The notes beneath the pieces were generated by a model. The model did no database searches, was not told the origin of the DNA, and was given only the letters and a program-made list of their open reading frames with translations. The position numbers and the translations under genes were made by a program. Source: Caballeronia pedi (GTDB lineage: Bacteria; Pseudomonadota; Gammaproteobacteria; Burkholderiales; Burkholderiaceae). Taken from it: DNA of 64,000 nucleotides. Positions 36,585 to 44,497 of the stretch are shown piece by piece (position 1 is the stretch's first letter; each line of letters opens with the position of its first letter). The stretch spans positions 1 to 64,000 of the forward strand of contig NZ_FCOE02000031.1 in the NCBI RefSeq assembly GCF_001544915.2. The letters run 5' to 3'.

Positions 36585-37652
36585 TCAAATCACTCCGGAT
36601 TTTAAAGGTACAAAAAAGACGCGATCGAGCTGCTCTTCCCGCCACTGTGACGCCGACACGCGCGTGACGAGCGTCAGCACCTGCGACTGCGCGGCCTGCG
36701 ATCCGACCGGCGCGACGAGCTTGCCGCCCACCGCCAGTTGATCGAGCAAGGCCTGCGGCACGTCGAGGCCCGCGCAGGCGATCACGATGGCGTCGAACGG
36801 CGCAGCCGCGGACAGGCCCAGGCGGCCGTCGCCGTAATGCAGCCGGATATTCGGCACGCGCAGCGGCCGAAGGTTGAGCTTGGCGCGCTCCGACAGCGGA
36901 CGCACGCGCTCGATCGAATAAACCTCTGTGGCGACTTGAGACAGCACGGCCGCCTGATAGCCGCAGCCCGTGCCGATCTCCAGCACCTTGTTCAACGCGC
37001 GCCCCGTCGCGACCAGCTCGATCATGCGCGCGACGACGGACGGCTTCGAGATGGTCTGGTGATGACCGATCGGCAGCGCGGCGTCTTCGTAAGCCTGCGC
37101 GGCGAGCCCCGGATCGACGAACATGTGGCGCGGCACGACCGACATCGCGTTCAGCACGCGCGGATCGGTGATGCCGTTCGAGCGCAGCCGTTCGACCATG
37201 CGCTCGCGCACCCGTTCCGACGTGAGCGTCTGCGTGCTCGCGAGCGCGACGTTGGGCGCACCTTTGCGGGTCACGGTCGCGGAGGGAGCCGGGTCGCGCT
37301 CGGCCGGTCGCGGCGTGGCGCGCAATGCGCTCACGCGCGGCGCGTGAGACGCATGATTCTTGCTCGCGGACGGAACCGGTTTCGCCGTGCCAATCGTCGA
37401 CTTCGTTTCGGAACGCGCGGGAAAAACGGACGTGGCCGGCTTCGCGGATGCCGCCGCAGTGGCGGGATTCTTCATCGGCGCATTCGGTGCGCGTGATGGA
37501 GACGCCTTGGCCGGTTGCATCGGCGTCGACTTGAGCGCTGAAACGGCGGCCGGTTTGCCGCGCGGATCCTGCGCGCGCGTCGCGGGCTTGCGTGGCTCGC
37601 GAACCAGATCCGCGAGCGCCAGCGGAAAGCGCTTGGCGCGCTCCTCGCTCAT
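36585..37652 (-). CDS. pcm: Protein-L-isoaspartate O-methyltransferase with long N-terminal extension
   Basis: Repairs isoaspartyl residues in aged proteins by SAM-dependent methylation. The catalytic PCMT domain starts near residue 145 (TSERVRERMVERLRSNGI) and has the VVPRHMFVDP segment, the TISKPSVVARM motif and SAM-binding LEIGTGCGYQAAVL. The first ~144 residues are basic, Ala/Pro/Ser-rich and probably disordered; the protein is 355 aa against 208 in E. coli. Its ATG overlaps the surE stop by four bases (ATGA), which supports the early start at 37652. A large open frame further upstream is not used. Confidence 0.92.
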   Translation of the reverse strand: MSEERAKRFPLALADLVREPRKPATRAQDPRGKPAAVSALKSTPMQPAKASPSRAPNAPMKNPATAAASAKPATSVFPARSETKSTIGTAKPVPSASKNHASHAPRVSALRATPRPAERDPAPSATVTRKGAPNVALASTQTLTSERVRERMVERLRSNGITDPRVLNAMSVVPRHMFVDPGLAAQAYEDAALPIGHHQTISKPSVVARMIELVATGRALNKVLEIGTGCGYQAAVLSQVATEVYSIERVRPLSERAKLNLRPLRVPNIRLHYGDGRLGLSAAAPFDAIVIACAGLDVPQALLDQLAVGGKLVAPVGSQAAQSQVLTLVTRVSASQWREEQLDRVFFVPLKSGVI

Positions 37653-38407
37653 GTGCGACCGCTCCCGGCACGGGCCCATTCGCGCGTCTCGGCCATGAGC
37701 TTCGTATGAGTCAGGTCGAGTTGCAGCGGCGTGATCGAGACGAAACCGTTCGCGACCGCGTGGAAATCGGTGCCTTCGCTGGCATCGAGCGCGTCGCCGG
37801 ACGGGCCGATCCAATAAATCGGATTGCCGCGCGGATCGCTCTGGCGGATCACCGGCTGCGAAGGATGACGCTTGCCGAGGCGCGTCACTTTCCATTCGCG
37901 CAGTTGATCGTAAGGCAGGCTCGGGATGTTCACGTTCAGCAGCGGATGGCCCGGCATCGGATGTTCGAGGAAATGCGCGACGATCTCCGCGGCGACCCGC
38001 GCGGCGTCTTCGAGATGGAGCCAGTCGCGGCCGACGAGCGAGAACGCGATCGCCGGAATGCCGAACATGAAGCCTTCGGTGGCCGCCGCGACCGTGCCCG
38101 AATACAGCGTGTCCTCGCCGACGTTCTGCCCGTTGTTGATGCCCGACACGACGAGATCCGGCTGCTGCTCGAGCATGCCGGTGAGCGCGATATGCACGGA
38201 ATCGGTCGGCGTGCCGTTCACGAAATTGAAACCGTTCGGCGCCTGATGCACGCTCAGCGGCCGCGACAGCGTAAGCGAGTTGGAGGAGCCGCTGCAGTTC
38301 TGCTCCGGCGCCATCACGGTCACTTCGCCGAGCGGCTGCAGGACCTCGTGCAGCACATTGATGCCGCGCGCCAGATAACCGTCGTCGTTGCTGAGTAGGA
38401 TTCGCAT
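37649..38407 (-). CDS. surE: 5'/3'-nucleotidase SurE (stationary-phase survival protein)
   Basis: A 252 aa metal-dependent phosphatase acting on nucleoside monophosphates. Family motifs: MRILLSNDDGYLARGI with metal-binding DD at 8-9, NCSGSSNSLT, and SGINNGQNVGEDTLYSGTV. The ATG at 38407 is the conserved start; an in-frame one eight codons earlier (38431) is less likely. First gene of surE-pcm-nlpD-rpoS. Confidence 0.96.
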   Translation of the reverse strand: MRILLSNDDGYLARGINVLHEVLQPLGEVTVMAPEQNCSGSSNSLTLSRPLSVHQAPNGFNFVNGTPTDSVHIALTGMLEQQPDLVVSGINNGQNVGEDTLYSGTVAAATEGFMFGIPAIAFSLVGRDWLHLEDAARVAAEIVAHFLEHPMPGHPLLNVNIPSLPYDQLREWKVTRLGKRHPSQPVIRQSDPRGNPIYWIGPSGDALDASEGTDFHAVANGFVSITPLQLDLTHTKLMAETREWARAGSGRT

Positions 38408-38510
38408 CCGATGATTGTAACCGAGGAACATGGCGCGACGACCACTCGCAGGCTCGCTCGCGACGTCGTCCCTGCCCTACACTGAGGCCACTTTTCCAAG
38501 AGGAGACGCC

Positions 38511-39485
38511 ATGCGCGCCGTACGCTGCAACGAACACGGATTGCCCGACACCCTTTCCATCGAAACGCTGCCCGACCTGCTTCCGGAAGCGGGCGAAGTC
38601 GTCATCGACGTGAAAGCGGCGAGCGTCAATTTCCCCGACGTGCTGATCATCCAGAACAAGTACCAGTTCAAGCCGCCGCTGCCGTTCACGCCGGGCGCGG
38701 AGTTCGCGGGCATCGTGCGCGAAGTGGGCGCGGGCGTTACGCGCCTGTCGCCGGGCATGCGCGTGGCCGCCTACACCGCGCAGGGCGCGTTCGCCGAACA
38801 GGCGCGCGCGAAAGAAGCGGATTGCATAGCGCTGCCCGATGACGTCGATCTCGCCGACGCCGCCGCGTTCACGCTCGCGTACGGCACCTCGTACCACGCG
38901 CTGGTCGATCGCGGCGCGCTGCGGGCCGGCGACACCCTGCTCGTGCTGGGCGCGGCGGGCGGCGTCGGCGTCGCGGCGATCCAGATCGGCAAGATCGTCG
39001 GCGCGCGCGTGATCGCAGCGGCATCGAGCGCGGAGAAGCTCGCGTTCTGCCGCGCGCATGGCGCCGACGAGGTCATCGACTATGCGACGGAAGATTTGCG
39101 CGAACGCATCAAGGCGCTGACCGGTGGCAACGGGCCGGATGTCATTTTCGATCCCGTCGGCGGCGCGTATGCCGAACCCGCGTTTCGCAGCATCGGCTGG
39201 CGCGGGCGGTATCTGGTCGTCGGCTTCGCGAATGGAGAGATTCCGAAGCTGCCGCTCAACCTCGCGTTGCTGAAAGGCGCGAGCATCGTCGGCGTGTTCT
39301 GGGGTGGTCACATGCAGCGCGAGCACGGACTCGCCGATCAGGAGTTCGCGACGATGGTCGACTGGATCAAGGCCGGCAAGCTGCGCCCGGTCGTCACGAA
39401 ACGCTATTCGCTCGATGAGACGCCGCAAGCCCTCGACGACATGATGAAGCGCCGCGTGACCGGCAAGATCGTGATCGAGCCGTGA
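38511..39485 (+). CDS. NADPH:quinone reductase-like zinc-free medium-chain dehydrogenase
   Basis: A 324 aa medium-chain dehydrogenase/reductase of the quinone-oxidoreductase (Qor) type. A GroES-like N-terminal domain (VIDVKAASVNFPDVLII, TPGAEFAGIVREVGAGV) is followed by a Rossmann domain with nucleotide-binding motif GAAGGVGVAAIQ. No catalytic-zinc cysteine ligands are seen, as expected for quinone reductases. The substrate is unknown. The ATG at 38511 has AGAGGAG about seven bases upstream. Divergent from surE with a 103-base gap. Confidence 0.88.
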   Translation: MRAVRCNEHGLPDTLSIETLPDLLPEAGEVVIDVKAASVNFPDVLIIQNKYQFKPPLPFTPGAEFAGIVREVGAGVTRLSPGMRVAAYTAQGAFAEQARAKEADCIALPDDVDLADAAAFTLAYGTSYHALVDRGALRAGDTLLVLGAAGGVGVAAIQIGKIVGARVIAAASSAEKLAFCRAHGADEVIDYATEDLRERIKALTGGNGPDVIFDPVGGAYAEPAFRSIGWRGRYLVVGFANGEIPKLPLNLALLKGASIVGVFWGGHMQREHGLADQEFATMVDWIKAGKLRPVVTKRYSLDETPQALDDMMKRRVTGKIVIEP

Positions 39486-39533
39486 TGTGCGGCCTGCTAT
39501 CATCGCGCGCTTTCGAAAAGCTTCAATTCAGAC

Positions 39534-40520
39534 ATGACGAGCACCCGTCCCGACGTCAGCGTCATCGTGCCGGTCTACGACTGCGAGCCGTGGCTTGAAG
39601 CGCAACTCCGCTCCGTGCTGGATCAGGAAGGCGTCGAACTCGAAGTCATTGCGATCTGTGACGGCGCGACGGACGGCAGTCTCGCCGTGCTCGAATCGAT
39701 CGCGGCGCGCGATGCGCGCGTGCGTGTGGTGAAGCAGGAAAATCGTGGTGTATCGGCGGCGCGCAATGTCGGACTGACGCTCGCGCGCGGCGAATGGATC
39801 GTGTTCGCCGATGGCGACGACTGGATGAAGCCCGGCGCGTTGCGCAGCTGGATCGGCCACGGCCGCGAGCAGGGTCTCGATGTCGTCATCGGAAATGGCT
39901 TCGGCTTCGATGCGCTGCCGCCTGCCGTCGACCCGCAGCCGATGTACGCGGGGCAGCCGTGGGGCGAAATCTGCAGCGGCACGACGTGGCTCGAACGGAC
40001 CGTGCCGGGCGACGACTGGGTCGTTTGCGTGTGGCTGCAATGCGTGAGACGCGAGTTCGTCGAAAAGCACAGCCTTCGTTTCGAGCCGGACGTCGTGCAC
40101 GAGGACATCATCTGGTCGCTGCAACTGGCGCTGCGCGTACAGCGTGTCGGTTTCGTGCGCGAACCGTTCTACGGATATCGACGCAATCCGCTATCGATCA
40201 CGAACGCGCCGTCGCCGGCCGCCGTTGCGCGCCGCGCCGCGGGTTATCTGCGCGTCATCGACGCGCTCGTGGCAGCCGCGCTCGATCCGCGGACCGATCG
40301 GCATCTGAGCCGCATTCTGTTGCGCCAGGCGAATCGTGAGGGTGGCCATCTTCTGCATCTGCTTCGAAAGCGCCTGCACGACGACGCACTGCGCAAGTCG
40401 GTCGCGCGTCAATTCCTGCGGTCCGGTCATTTCCGCGCCATGTTGAAAGGCGCGACCAACGCGAGCGAAGTGTGGCGCGCGCTTCGTTGCTGGCGCATCT
40501 ACACACGCTTCGCGATGTAA
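39534..40520 (+). CDS. Glycosyltransferase family 2
   Basis: A 328 aa GT-A fold glycosyltransferase. The N-terminal nucleotide-sugar domain opens VSVIVPVYDCEPWLEAQL, with the metal-binding DxD in FADGDDW (93-96). The region ENRGVSAARNVGL is typical of GT2. No transmembrane segment is evident, so it probably acts at the inner face of the membrane on a surface polysaccharide. It is convergent with a GT9 gene, ten bases apart; both look like an isolated pair for an LPS or capsule sugar. Substrate unknown. Confidence 0.85.
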   Translation: MTSTRPDVSVIVPVYDCEPWLEAQLRSVLDQEGVELEVIAICDGATDGSLAVLESIAARDARVRVVKQENRGVSAARNVGLTLARGEWIVFADGDDWMKPGALRSWIGHGREQGLDVVIGNGFGFDALPPAVDPQPMYAGQPWGEICSGTTWLERTVPGDDWVVCVWLQCVRREFVEKHSLRFEPDVVHEDIIWSLQLALRVQRVGFVREPFYGYRRNPLSITNAPSPAAVARRAAGYLRVIDALVAAALDPRTDRHLSRILLRQANREGGHLLHLLRKRLHDDALRKSVARQFLRSGHFRAMLKGATNASEVWRALRCWRIYTRFAM

Positions 40521-40530
40521 CCGCGACGGA

Positions 40531-41505
40531 TTACAAACGCCGCGATTGCGCGCCGGGCACCATGCCGATGCGCGCCGCCTGCGTTGCGTTCGCGTCACCG
40601 AAACCGGCGGGCGCGTATCGATGCGCCGTGCGCGCATGCGTGCAATGCAGCGCCTGAAAAGCGGCCATCACACGCCGTACGGAAAGCAGGCGCTGCCATA
40701 ACCGCTCCTTGAGCCCGCCGAACGGCAACACCGAAGGCGGCAACACGATCGCGCCCGGACCCCAACCCGGACGCCAGGAACGCGCGAGGCCCCGGCGCAT
40801 GAAAAGCGAGAGCGTCGGCACGCCGATGCACGACGCGAGATGCCCGAGCCCGGAATCGTTGCCGATGAACCAGGACGACTCGGCGATCCACGTCGCGACT
40901 TCATTCAGACGCGGCAGCGCGTTGACTTCGCAGCCGTGCTCGGCGATATCCCCCCAGACGCCGAATTCGTCGGGCGCGACGAGAAAGCTCGGCTGCAACT
41001 GACGACGCGTGAGCACGCGCGACAGCGCGAGAAATTTTTTGCGCCCCCACATCTTCTCGGGATGACTGCCAGTTGGATGAATGACGACCCGATCGGCGAA
41101 CCGCCCTTGCATGACGCCCGCCGGCACGACGAGCCCGTTCGCGCGCGTCACGTCGCGCAGGCCCAGCACCTTCGTCGCGATCTCGACGATACGATCCACC
41201 ATGTGCTTCGAGCCGCCATACTCCGGCAGCGTCGCGACGCAGAGCGTCTTGCCCGAACGGCTCAGCGTCGAAGCGTAGCTGGTCGGCCGCAGTTCGATCA
41301 CGGTGTCGAACGCACCGCGCCATGCGTCCGGTTGCCCGACGGCCATATGCGGAAACCAGTCGGCGAGCTGCTCCGCCACCCAGCCGAACACGACGGGCCT
41401 GTAACCGTTGCGGATGAGATTGTTGACGAGGACGAGCCCGATGAGGCTGTCGCCGATCGGCGATGGCAACACCACCGCTATCGAAGTGTCGGTACTCAGT
41501 TTCAT
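40531..41505 (-). CDS. Glycosyltransferase family 9 (heptosyltransferase-like)
   Basis: A 324 aa GT-B protein of the GT9/heptosyltransferase (WaaF/WaaC-like) family. The N-terminus IAVVLPSPIGDSLIG matches the ADP-heptose-type start, and the C-terminal domain has IHPTGSHPEKMW and FIGNDSGLGHLASCIGVPTL (213-232). It may add a sugar to LPS core but lies outside a waa cluster. Start at 41505 is preceded by GAGAA and by a stable hairpin (41515-41552). The frame is open 20 codons upstream without family similarity. Confidence 0.85.
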   Translation of the reverse strand: MKLSTDTSIAVVLPSPIGDSLIGLVLVNNLIRNGYRPVVFGWVAEQLADWFPHMAVGQPDAWRGAFDTVIELRPTSYASTLSRSGKTLCVATLPEYGGSKHMVDRIVEIATKVLGLRDVTRANGLVVPAGVMQGRFADRVVIHPTGSHPEKMWGRKKFLALSRVLTRRQLQPSFLVAPDEFGVWGDIAEHGCEVNALPRLNEVATWIAESSWFIGNDSGLGHLASCIGVPTLSLFMRRGLARSWRPGWGPGAIVLPPSVLPFGGLKERLWQRLLSVRRVMAAFQALHCTHARTAHRYAPAGFGDANATQAARIGMVPGAQSRRL

Positions 41506-41740
41506 TGTTGTTCTCGCGGGATCGCGCGGATGAACGCCGCGCCGATCCCGCGCGTGAGCGCCCAAATACAGAGTGTTGCCTGGTGTGCGTTACAGATTCA
41601 TGTGCGCCCGGCGCTGATTCACCTCAAAGCACCTCGAGTCCGCCTCGACCCGACGCGCGGCGCCGTGTCAAGATAACCGATATGTCGGGTCAGGGTTGAC
41701 ATGTTTTGTCACATGCGCGCAGGCACGTGAAGGCGTTCCA
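41506..41740. other. Intergenic region upstream of the GT9 gene
   Basis: 235 bases downstream of the ABC permease and upstream of GT9. It contains the hairpin at 41515-41552 and, farther up, an inverted repeat TGACA-N5-TGTCA at 41697-41711 with further TGTC repeats. No gene seen. Confidence 0.5.
41515..41552 (-). promoter_or_regulatory. Leader hairpin abutting the GT9 ribosome-binding site
   Basis: CGCGGGATC/GATCCCGCG and GCGCGG/CCGCGC arms give a 15-bp stem with one bulged base and a seven-base loop. In the GT9 mRNA it ends ten bases before the ATG, so the GAGAA ribosome-binding site touches the stem. It could limit ribosome access. Confidence 0.6.
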
Positions 41741-42565
41741 TCAGAGCTTTTCTGTTTCTCCGCTCTTCGGCTGCCACTTCATGAGCCGCCGCTCGACCAG
41801 CGCGACGAGCCCGTCGAGCACGAGCGCGAACGCCGTAAGCACGAGAATGCCGGCGAACACCGTGTTGATGTCGAAAGTGCCTTCGGCCTGCAGGATCAGA
41901 TAGCCGACGCCGCGCGCCGAGCCGAGATATTCACCGACCACCGAGCCCACGAACGCCAGCCCGACCGACGTATGCAGGCTGGAAAACACCCAGCTCGTCG
42001 CGCTCGGCAGATAGACGTGCCGCAACAGTTGCCGGCGATTCGCGCCGAGCATGCGCGCGTTGGCCAGCACGACCGGGCTCACTTCCTTCACGCCCTGATA
42101 GACGTTGAAGAACACGATGAAAAACACGAGTGTCACGCCGAGCGCGACCTTCGACCAGATGCCGAGCCCGAACCACACCGCGAAGATCGGCGCGAGGATC
42201 ACGCGCGGCATCGAGTTGGCGGCCTTGATGTACGGATCGAGCAGCGCGCTCATCGTCGGCGCGAGGGCGAGCCACAGACCGACCCCGAGTCCGAACACGG
42301 TGCCGATCACGAACGCCAGCACCGTTTCGATCAGCGTCACCCACAGGTGGATATAGATCTCGCCGCCGGTGAACCACTCCCAGATTCGCACGAGCACCTT
42401 CTGTGGCTCGCCGAAGAAGAACGCGGCCTTGTTGGCGTCGTCGAAATAGAAAGGCGGCAGGAGCGTCGGGCTCGTCAGCGCGTACCACAGCGCGAAACAC
42501 ACGAGCAGCAACAGCCATTGCCACACGATGAGATTCGCCCGATTCGGGCGCAGCTTGTTCCACAT
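41741..42565 (-). CDS. ABC transporter permease, NitT/TauT (SsuC) family
   Basis: A 274 aa inner-membrane permease with about six hydrophobic helices and the cytoplasmic EAA-type loop (SPVVLANARMLGANRRQLL). It resembles permeases of nitrate, taurine and aliphatic-sulfonate importers. A pair of bulky hydrophilic segments follows the first helix (near residues 48-68). It lies 13 bases after the ATPase gene stop, so the three ABC genes form one operon. The substrate is not determined by sequence. Confidence 0.9.
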   Translation of the reverse strand: MWNKLRPNRANLIVWQWLLLLVCFALWYALTSPTLLPPFYFDDANKAAFFFGEPQKVLVRIWEWFTGGEIYIHLWVTLIETVLAFVIGTVFGLGVGLWLALAPTMSALLDPYIKAANSMPRVILAPIFAVWFGLGIWSKVALGVTLVFFIVFFNVYQGVKEVSPVVLANARMLGANRRQLLRHVYLPSATSWVFSSLHTSVGLAFVGSVVGEYLGSARGVGYLILQAEGTFDINTVFAGILVLTAFALVLDGLVALVERRLMKWQPKSGETEKL

Positions 42566-42578
42566 GGTCGGTCTTGTC

Positions 42579-43406
42579 TCAGTCGGCGGCGGGCTTCAGT
42601 TGCTGCTGATAGCCCTTCAATACTTCCTCGCGCAACACGCCCCAGATTTGCGCGTGCAATTCGACGAAGCGCGGATGCGAGCGGATTTCGGCGACATCGC
42701 GCGGGCGCGGCAGATCGATCACGAACTCGCCGATCGGATGCGTGCCCGGCCCCGCCGACAGCACGATCACGCGATCGGACATCGAGATCGCTTCGTCCAG
42801 ATCGTGCGTGATGAAGAGCACGGCCTTGCGCTTCGCCGCCCACAGATCGAGCAGTTCGTTCTCCATCAGTTGACGGGTCTGGATATCCAGCGCGGAGAAC
42901 GGCTCGTCCATCAGGATGATGTCGGGATCGAGGATGAGCGTCTGCGCCATCGCGACGCGCTTTCTCATGCCGCCCGAAAGCTGATGCGGATAACGGTCGC
43001 CGAAGCCGCCGAGTCCCACGCGCTTGAGCCATTCCTCGCCGCGCGCGTCGGCTTCGGCCTTCGGCACGCCGCGAAACGCGAGGCCGGCGCTCACGTTGTC
43101 GAGCGCGGAGCGCCACGGCATCAGGCCATCGGCCTGGAACATGTAACCCGCGCGCCGGTTGATGCCAAGAAGCGGGTCGCCGAAGACGCTCACCGTGCCC
43201 GACGAAGGCTCGAGCAGTCCCGCCGATACGTTGAGCAGCGTGGACTTGCCGCAGCCCGTCGGCCCGACCACGGAAACGAATTCGCCGGGCGCGATCGCGA
43301 GACTCGTATCGCGCACCGCGGTGTAGCGATCGCTGCGACGCTCACGCGAGGCGAACGTGCAGGTGACGTCTTCCAGCGCGAGCGCGGGTATCGAAGGCGC
43401 GCTCAT
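42579..43406 (-). CDS. ABC transporter ATP-binding protein, NitT/TauT (SsuB) family
   Basis: A 275 aa ATPase with Walker A GPTGCGKST, Q-loop, signature LSGGMRKRVAMAQ and Walker B ILMDEPFSALD followed by a His switch (FITHDLDEA). It powers the permease encoded next to it. The stop of the substrate-binding gene and this start are three bases apart, showing translational coupling. Confidence 0.94.
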   Translation of the reverse strand: MSAPSIPALALEDVTCTFASRERRSDRYTAVRDTSLAIAPGEFVSVVGPTGCGKSTLLNVSAGLLEPSSGTVSVFGDPLLGINRRAGYMFQADGLMPWRSALDNVSAGLAFRGVPKAEADARGEEWLKRVGLGGFGDRYPHQLSGGMRKRVAMAQTLILDPDIILMDEPFSALDIQTRQLMENELLDLWAAKRKAVLFITHDLDEAISMSDRVIVLSAGPGTHPIGEFVIDLPRPRDVAEIRSHPRFVELHAQIWGVLREEVLKGYQQQLKPAAD

Positions 43407-43409
43407 CGG

Positions 43410-44447
43410 TCAGACCTTGACGGTGGCAAGCGCCTTCTTCACGAAGTCGTTGGTCCAGGTCTTCGACAGGTCGATCGGCTTGCCCTTCACGGTTTCGTCG
43501 AAGGCCTGCAAGGTCTTGAGCGAGGTCGTGGGACCGTCGGCGGGCATCAGGCCGTCCGGCGACAGTGCTTCCTTCACGTGCTGCCACGAATCGAGATAGA
43601 GCGCGCGGTCGCCGAGCAGATAGCCTTCCGGCACCGTCGAAATCAAGTCCTTGCCCGATGCCGTTTGCAGCCACTTGAGCGCGCGCACCATCGCGTTGGT
43701 GAGCGCCTGCGTCGTGCTGGGATTCTTCGTGATGAAGCTCTGCGATGCATACAGGCAACCGGCCGGCATGTTGCCGCCGAACACCTTGACGGTATCCGCG
43801 AGCGTGCGCGTGTCGGAGACGATACGGATATCGCCCGCACGGTCGAGCTTGGTCATCACAGGATCGAGATTGGCGATCGCGTCGATCTGGCCGGACTGCA
43901 GCGCGGCGATCGCGCCCGCGCCCGCACCCACGCCGATGAACGACACATCGCTCGCCTTCAACCCTGCCTGCGCGAGCACGAAGCTCGCCATGATCGACGT
44001 CGACGAACCCGGCGCCGTCACGCCGATCTTCTTGCCCTTCAGGTCCGCGACCGACTTGTAGTTCGGCATGGTCTTCTTCGAGACTGCAAGCACGATCTGC
44101 GGCGCGCGCCCCTGCAACACGAATTCGCGGAAATACTGGCTCTTCGCCTGCAGCAGCAGCGTGTGCTCGAACGCGCCGGACACCACGTCCGCGCTTCCGC
44201 CAACCGCCGCCTGCAAGGCCTTCGCGCCGCCCGCGAAATCGGCGATCTCGACTTCGAGCCCTTCGTCCTTGAAATAATTGCGGCGCTCGGCAATCGTGAG
44301 CGGCAGATAGTAGAAGAGATTCTTGCCGCCGACCGCGATCGATACCTTCGCCTGCTCGGGCTTGCTCTGCGCGAATGCGAGCGGCATCGCCGACCAGGCA
44401 CTGCCCGCGAGCACGGCGCCGCTCGCGATGAACGTTCTGCGTTTCAT
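43410..44447 (-). CDS. ABC transporter substrate-binding protein, NitT/TauT (SsuA) family
   Basis: A 345 aa periplasmic binding protein. The signal peptide has a twin-arginine-like KRRTFIASG (2-10) and a cleavage site after AFA (about residue 26), so Tat export is possible. The body matches ABC-type sulfonate/nitrate/taurine binding proteins (for example SIAVGGKNLFYYLPLTIAER, FAGGAKALQAAVGGSADVV). Ligand unknown. Confidence 0.9.
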   Translation of the reverse strand: MKRRTFIASGAVLAGSAWSAMPLAFAQSKPEQAKVSIAVGGKNLFYYLPLTIAERRNYFKDEGLEVEIADFAGGAKALQAAVGGSADVVSGAFEHTLLLQAKSQYFREFVLQGRAPQIVLAVSKKTMPNYKSVADLKGKKIGVTAPGSSTSIMASFVLAQAGLKASDVSFIGVGAGAGAIAALQSGQIDAIANLDPVMTKLDRAGDIRIVSDTRTLADTVKVFGGNMPAGCLYASQSFITKNPSTTQALTNAMVRALKWLQTASGKDLISTVPEGYLLGDRALYLDSWQHVKEALSPDGLMPADGPTTSLKTLQAFDETVKGKPIDLSKTWTNDFVKKALATVKV

Positions 44448-44497
44448 CGTCTCTTGTCTCCTGTTTTCATCGTTGTCAGCGCGCTTCAGCTGAAGGC

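Noticed and set aside
36585..39503. A 972-codon frame that would join Pcm to a long upstream segment
   Set aside because: Only the part from 37652 on is Pcm; the rest is antisense to the quinone reductase and out of frame with surE.
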